Notes under the pieces: generated by a model
The model's input: only the letters and a program-made list of their open reading frames with translations
What the model was told of the DNA's origin: nothing
Database searches by the model: none
Shown here: one piece after another, positions 57,864-64,000 of the stretch
Layout: each line of letters begins with the position of its first letter
Numbering within the stretch: the first letter of the stretch is position 1
Assembly (NCBI GenBank): GCA_950295325.1
Contig: OX485807.1
Span: forward strand, 52,606,440-52,670,439
Direction: 5' to 3'
Length of the DNA: 64,000 nucleotides
DNA from: Polytrichum commune
Taxonomy: Eukaryota; Streptophyta; Polytrichopsida; Polytrichales; Polytrichaceae
Made by a program: the position numbers and the translations under genes

Positions 57864-60700
57864 GTTTGGAGAAGGAGCTTTGCATGAGCTTCACATAGGC
57901 AATTTTAAAGATTGTACAACCACATTAGAGTTCACCGTAAAGTAAAGTGGATGAAACCATGGGTTTAGTCCCAAACCATGAGTTTATGAGAATCTTCACA
58001 AAGTCACCCAAGTTTTCTCATTGCTTAAATCATCATCCACAAGGAGTGGTGTCGGGCTATCGGAAACTGGCTTTCTAGTTTGTCTTATTAGTATGGGTGG
58101 GCCAAGCTAGCCTTGCATAGGTAGATTAAGGACTTAGTACAAGAGGTCCCATGTGCATACCCTTTTTTAGACCTTAAAATTCCCTCAAAGTTTGAGAGGT
58201 GGAAAGAGGAGGTCCCAAAATTGACACCTAACTTTCAAAATAGGCTCCAAAACACTACAAGCTAGAGAGCTCTTGATAGAAAGTTTTCTCAAAAAAGAAT
58301 CAAACCCACGACTTCATCCCTCTTTGCCCTCTTTGAGAGACATTACAGCTAGATCTATTGGAATCAGGATTTTGTGCTTTTGGGGCTTCATGAAAGAGGT
58401 GAAACAACTCGCTCTCAAAAATTGATTCCATATCCATACTGAGATGAGTCTTTATTACTGCAGGTACACAACATTTTTGAGGTGACAAGATCACCACCAT
58501 ATGGAGCCCCTCCAAGGTTTCAAACTCCAAACTTGAAAGTAGTTCAAATACTTCCTCATGCTTTTTGTAAACTATTCTATTGAGTTCATAACTGGTCTAG
58601 TGAAAGAGTAGAGTATGAGTTTCAACATCCAGTATATTTTTGGATTTGTATCTCACCATATATAGGTTGCGAATTTTAGTGTAACTTCGTGTCTATGAGA
58701 TGTTGGAAAAAACTGAAATATCATAAAACTAGACAAAGTCAGAAACGGTTTTTTTTTATCAAATAGGGCTACTAGAAAATCTTCATAATAGTTGCTGATG
58801 ATCATTTGGAACTAGTTGAAGTATCAAATCACAAGTTGCAGTTATTGATGTAGTTGATTATGAGAAGTTTATGATTTGGAGCTCACCAGAAGTTGCAATT
58901 CTCAATGTGGTTTTGTGTCTATGAGTTCTGGGTGCCAATGCAGAATTTTTACAGCCAAAGTACGGATTAGTAGGGCAAGATGTGAGATGATTTAGCAGTT
59001 GGATGCACTCAGTCACATCATGTTGAAGTCACTCAAAACTTCTAAAATGATCAATGTTGCAACATCTGGTGACTCAATTGAGAGTGTTAAGAGTTGACTG
59101 TTAAGACTCTGTCAAAGAAGGGCTTCGTAGACAATATTTGGATGAGAATGGCTCATTGATAGGTTGGCTTGCTGAGTATTGCTAACTTCTTTTTTCTAGT
59201 GTCAAGGTTTAAGGTTTTGCATTTAAGAGGACTTGAGTACTCAGAGTTTGTAACAGAAACTTAACACCTGTAAATCTTTTCCCCAGTTGATGTGCTATCA
59301 TCTTCCAGGTCCTCCCCCATATCTTTGTTCTCATAGAATCAATGGTTTAACATCTGCTTGTACACATAAGTATGCCTGCAAAGTGCTGACACCAGAAGTA
59401 TGGTCAAAAGAATATTGCATATTGCTTGTAAGAGAGTTCCAGAACCATGAATTCTGCAGCTCTGATGCTAACAATTTAGTCTTGGATAGTGCAGTTAATA
59501 CTACATGTCAAGATCAGTTAGAAACTAGCAGTGCAAGGATGCTAGGCTACCTGAGGCAACCAATAATATTTGTCTACATAGCCTTTTTTCAACACATGAA
59601 GGCCTCAAAACAACTCAACATGCAGTTTGATACATTGTAGGAGCCTTGCTTGACCCCTAAGGTTGAGGCATCCATAGTTTACCAGGGCATTTAACCGTTC
59701 ACTAGGTCATGTATTGCCGACATATATGAGATCCAAATTTTCTGGGCGAACAAAGTTAAGGTTTACGTGGTGGCAGCTTGTAATTGATTTACCCCATAGA
59801 AGTCTTGACAACTGTCATAGCACTAGAACTTAGATGAGCGGTTATGGATTAACCTATAAATTGACTATGTATTATCCCAGCTTCACCGCTCCAAAATTCG
59901 TAGCAATTTCCATAATTCATGGATTTGTTTTTTAATTCGCATTCCCCTTAAAATTTGTTTCTTTTTACAAGAAAATTAATTCCCGGCTATTACTCCTCCT
60001 AAACAGATGCAAACTCTCTTATATTATCGTTTATAGATGCCTCAACCTTGACAGGAAGTACTGTACTCACAGTGCTGTGCAGTAACAAATTGAAGTATGC
60101 ATAAGTGAACGTCAATTGGTGCTTGTGATAGATCCAAATGTCAGGCCAGAGTTGCTACAGGTTCATGTTGAATTCAACAAATTTAGAATCATTTACAAGG
60201 AATTGAACCATGATATTTCTCTACTGATAATTCATTAGGAAATGAAATAATATATTCAAGATTGAAACAAACGGGATGATCCAGAATAGTGCAGGGCGAG
60301 GATGAGGGTGTGGGAGGGACAGGTGCTCTTATACACTCCCAAGAACTTTCGAAAATCTCTTATTTCAAATTACAAGAAATAGGAATACAGCTATTGCAAT
60401 CTACAAAAGCCATTCAACAAACAGTACCAAAGTTGGAATCCACAAGATAGTTTACCAAAGCAGTTCAAGCCATAGAAAACATAAACAAGCATTTCAAACC
60501 CTGCCAAAGCCAACACTACACGCCCCATGCTGAGCCATTGACAAAAAGACTGTCACAACTGTGAGGTTCGGCAGAAGAGCATGCCTGTTTATTCAATCTT
60601 ACAAGGGAGAAAGGAGGGGGTTGAATGGAGGCCACAACCTGCATTGCTTGGTCAATCGATATTGAAAGTGCTACACCATCATGGCTGTTGGTATTCAGTT

Positions 60701-63700
60701 TCACACCCGTTTGTAAAACAGCACATAGGCATGCTCCTGTAGCACCCGGTTCACGGGAACTACTGACACTACAGCATCATCAAACCTTAGCCAGCGACCG
60801 TCACGCTGTTTACAGTCCGCAGTGTAGTGCCCAACTGATGGATCCTTTCCATGGTGAGTCATGGTTGCCACCAACTCGTACTTGCGGCTCTGTACCGAAT
60901 TACACATTGCACCATAAGAAACTAAATGTAGTTGTGCTATAACTCAGATATCAATTTGAGGGCTACAAATAGATAAAATTATTAGACTTTATTTGATTAA
61001 TTGATCCTCGTTAGCAATTGACAGGGGATTCCAACACACCAAAGTATGTCTCATTTAAAGCCTGTATGAACAAGTTATAGGAGCTCAAAGTTTACTGGTA
61101 GATGACCCAGAACCATCCCGGGAGGCTAACGTCCTGTTGTTAAGGCAGTAGATATTCTCAAAATCAGTACTAAATTATTGTGCAAGATTCTAAAGTGCTG
61201 CATTTGGATGGGGTACTGGTTATAGCATGCTCTACCTTAAATCCAGAACACCTTGAAATTGCTCAAATTGCTCAAATTGCCCAAATGCTAGACCCTCAAC
61301 CATGCAAAGGCACCTCCATAAACATACCTCACTTCCAAAGTATGTCTTCTTTAAAGTGTGTATGAAGAAGTTATAAGGGTTCAAAGTTTTATTAGAAGAA
61401 GACCCAAAACCATAATGGGAGGGTGATGTTAAGGTGTTAAACATTCTCAAAATCAAAATGTATTTATTGTGCAGAATTTTAGGGTTTTGGATTTGGGTGG
61501 GGTGATAGTTTTAGCATGCTCTACTTTACATCCCCCCCCCCCCAAAAGAATGCCTTGAAGTTGCTCAAATGCTAAACCCTTAACACAGAACAAAGGCATT
61601 TTCACAAACATACCTCACTTCCTGGGCCTGAAGTAGTGACAAAGAGTTCCCGGCCAAGTGTAAGATTGAGAGGAAATCGCACAGATTTGTTGAGTTTGCC
61701 ACTGCCAGAAGCACCATAGCTAAAGCGCATGAAGTGCAGGAGTAGCACTGGAGGTAAGGACTGTAATTTGATGGCCTTGCTTGCACTTACCACCTCAGTA
61801 GCCTGCAAGACTCAAAAACAAATTCAAAGTCAGGGGTATTGCTACCACTATGAATAGATAGTGTTGTGCTACATTACGGGAACAATCTCCCACTTAGAAG
61901 CTGTGAAAGTAGCAGCTATGTGCTTAGGATAATAAATTTCATCATTGAAAGCAATCCCAAATTCAAATCAAAGCATGTCTCAGTTAAAGTAGGTCACCTT
62001 GCTAGATGCTGCTTTGTACCCTTCCAGCGATTCTGGTGCTGCAAAAAACCTAAGTGCATCCTCTAGAGTTTGTACTGCATCAGACAGAATGTCAAGATGC
62101 AGAACCAGAAACGGCTGCACCGTTGCTGATGCTTTGTTCCCTGTTCAATGGCAACCAATTCAATCGTAAGTTATTCATAAACAAATCCTACAGGACTGTC
62201 AGTTTCATACATAATAAATATGAATGCCTAACTTTTCAGGCGACACATATCATGTTGTCACTGATTAAGAGTGGTCATAAATCCTTTGTGCCACCTTATA
62301 AATTAATTAAAAGGTACATGGATGTCCAACACTGACCGTAGTGTACAGTATGGTGGTTCTACCCCACATAAATGTCTACTTGAGTCAACTAACATCAAAT
62401 TATTGGTTCCGAGGAACCCTTATCTTTGATCATAACTACCAGCAACATGCTCCAAAAGGTTTCAAATATTACAATTAGACTGAAAAATGAAGACAAAAAT
62501 CCCACACCTTTAGCTTTCACAATACTGCACAACTGGCCCCCAAAAATGTCAGTCAATTGGGACTTCATTGACAAGTGCGTCCGTGTCAGCGCACTCCGGT
62601 TTTTGGGGCCAACTGTTTCCCACTCATCATTATCTTCAACCACAGCTTGCTGCCCTGAAACATTTTTGCCCTCTAACCATAATAACTCCTCATGCAAGCG
62701 ATCCATCAGGTGACTCAAAAATTCCTGTGCATCTTCCTGCCTGCCAATAGAAAGGTCCTAAGATGAGCCTCTGAATATGGGACAACAAAATATGTTATCA
62801 ACAATCTTAACTTTAAATATTATCACAATCTACAATGCCTTTTACCACCATTCTCTTAACCCTTAAATGATCTGAGAGGCCCGTTCTGGGCCTCAAGGTG
62901 TCATAACATGTCTTAAAGAGGGGTTTAAGATATCTTCTTGATATTTTAGCTAAGTGTCAAAAGAGACCTAATGTCAATCCATTCATTTAATGCATTTATT
63001 CCAATCGGCACATAGATATACGTAAAAACGAATTATAAGAAACTTTGAGCTCATATTAAAGAGCTAGACTCGAATACATACCACATATATCCAGTCACCG
63101 CCATCAAATACGACTTTCATTTCTCTTCCTCTATCAAATAGGTTGCACTAAATATGGATTCAATATCATAGTACGATTAAATCATTGTTTCAAAACTTAT
63201 TGGGGGTCCGTACAAATCATCAAGTATCCCATAAAAACATATTCCCAATCCTTCAAGGGTTAACAAGTGCAATCAGGCAAGAAAAGGTGTCCAAGAAGAA
63301 CATGAACAATAAAAATTACCTTGGTCTCCCCCGTGGAGGTTGATCAGGGCTGAAGCTGCGTAATACATCATCAAACATAACTGGAGCAAATGGCCTACCA
63401 ACGTCTACTGGACCCGATGGTCCCTGTGTCTGATCCTTGGCCTCTGGCTCATTTGCAATCTGAAATTGACCAGCAAAATTTGCAAATGCCACAATGGTGG
63501 GATATCCTGTCTGCAGAACCCAGAAGACAAGATTATGTTGGTCCTCAACTCTAATGTTCTCAACTATTATGGTATTACGTAGTACCTTATCAGTTTCCGC
63601 CCAAAATCTACATTCTTGAGTGATGATGCCAAGTGTCACATGACTGTTGGTTTGTATACATGTAAAAGTAGATGTGCATATAAATACATTGTAGTTCAGC

Positions 63701-64000
63701 AAGCAAAGCACCTAAACTGATGATAAGGTACTACAGGTATGCATGTAATGTCAAACAAAGAAGAAGCAACAACCCTAATGATTAGTTTCTTAAGTCATAG
63801 TGCCACGTGTCACACAATTGTAGGTTAAAATACATGTAACATTGGTGTGGCATGAAAATAAATTGGGGTTGAGCAAGCAAAGTGCCAAAACTGATGATAA
63901 GGTACTACTGGTGTGCATGTGATGGCAGACAAGGAAGTAACAAACCCTAACCTGAGGAACCGCACGTGCTCGTATGCCTTGAAGGAGGTCCACAAAAGGT
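60701..64000 (-). CDS. Ubiquitin carboxyl-terminal hydrolase, UBP24/USP10-like, 5' partial
   Basis: Six exons seen on the minus strand: 64000-63952 (cut by window), 63510-63320, 62740-62508, 62140-61998, 61802-61614, 60889-60701; 330 residues to the stop, phases consistent. It removes ubiquitin from proteins by Cys protease chemistry. Visible USP marks in order: PFVDLLQGI, GRPRQEDAQEFLSHLMD across an exon junction, NKASATVQPFLVLHLDI, LPPVLLLHFMRF, and the His box GHYTADC followed by WLRFDDA and YVLFYKRV. The Cys box (GNxCFxNA type) must lie beyond 64000. The order and wording match plant UBP24 and animal USP10 rather than other USP groups. The intron between the last two exons carries two copies of a dispersed repeat. 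Confidence 0.9.
61010..61560. repeat. Dispersed repeat family, two tandem copies in deubiquitinase intron
   Basis: Copies at about 61010-61325 and 61330-61620, related to 52905-53160. The duplication includes the last bases of the neighbouring exon: ACATACCTCACTTCC occurs at 61325 and again at 61609, where it is the real donor (minus strand GAG|GTATG). A (GAAATTGCTCAAATTGCTCAAATTG)-type triplet lies at 61255-61285. Confidence 0.7.
63615..63945. repeat. Tandem duplication in deubiquitinase intron, period about 176 bp
   Basis: AACTGATGATAAGGTACTAC recurs at about 63714 and 63890, with GAGCAAGCAAAG(C/T)G(C) before each and GTGTCACA further upstream. Both copies lie in the intron 63511-63951. 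Confidence 0.75.

Larger units (their letters stand above)
55116..60700. other. Long intergenic region
   Basis: No gene supported. It contains two small inverted-repeat elements (57323-57477, 57523-57863); the right end is the 3' side of the deubiquitinase gene. Open frames up to 117 codons (for example 59287-59640) lack recognisable motifs. Confidence 0.5.

Noticed and set aside
59287..59640. 117-codon plus-strand frame
   Set aside because: Cys/His-rich by chance composition, no motif, no splice or promoter context.
61525..61550. C-run near 61533 as a MITE end
   Set aside because: No matching inverted end or flanking duplication; the tandem repeat explains the surrounding sequence.
1..64000. 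tRNA genes
   Set aside because: Scanning by eye for a box B of the GGTTCGAATCC type on both strands gave no site with a matching box A and cloverleaf.

Overview
This is nuclear DNA of a land plant, most likely a moss. Genes are split by introns with plant-type splice sites, intergenic DNA is AT-rich and full of decayed repeats, and there is a protein kinase-NB-ARC-LRR receptor gene, a disease-resistance class known from mosses. Species cannot be told from the sequence. No bacterial features, CRISPR array, rRNA or tRNA gene were seen.

Layout. 1-7281: a degraded non-LTR retrotransposon (LINE) with ORF1, endonuclease, reverse transcriptase, two 2A-like NPGP motifs and a strongly C/A-rich coding strand. 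7282-15938: a Ty3/gypsy LTR element abutting it, with an open 1852-codon gag-pol that lacks the core of the reverse transcriptase and a 5' LTR that lacks its promoter half. 15940-18740: remnants, including a methyltransferase-fold pseudogene and a CACTA-type terminus. 18748-25535 (minus): the kinase-NB-ARC-LRR gene, ending in about 42 near-identical 72-bp LRR units with two single-base frameshifts. 25600-40960: mostly repeats, including a duplicated CT-rich exon-like block (29198-30262) and a 258-bp satellite (30929-31520). 40963-46289 (minus): a complete six-exon GH31 alpha-glucosidase with a GC-AG intron. 48785-52736 (minus): a PUS1-type tRNA pseudouridine synthase whose first exon is triplicated. 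52800-60700: tandem and dispersed repeats and two small inverted-repeat elements. 60701-64000 (minus): the 3' two thirds of a UBP24/USP10-like deubiquitinase, cut by the window edge.

The four host genes lie on the minus strand but are functionally unrelated (immunity, glucoside hydrolysis, RNA modification, ubiquitin removal); this is not an operon or cluster. Shared themes are local tandem duplication of exons or exon-like blocks (LRR units, PUS1 exon 1, the CT-rich block) and dispersed repeats inside introns. Exon boundaries below were derived by hand from GT/GC-AG sites, reading-frame phase and family similarity; no alignment was run.
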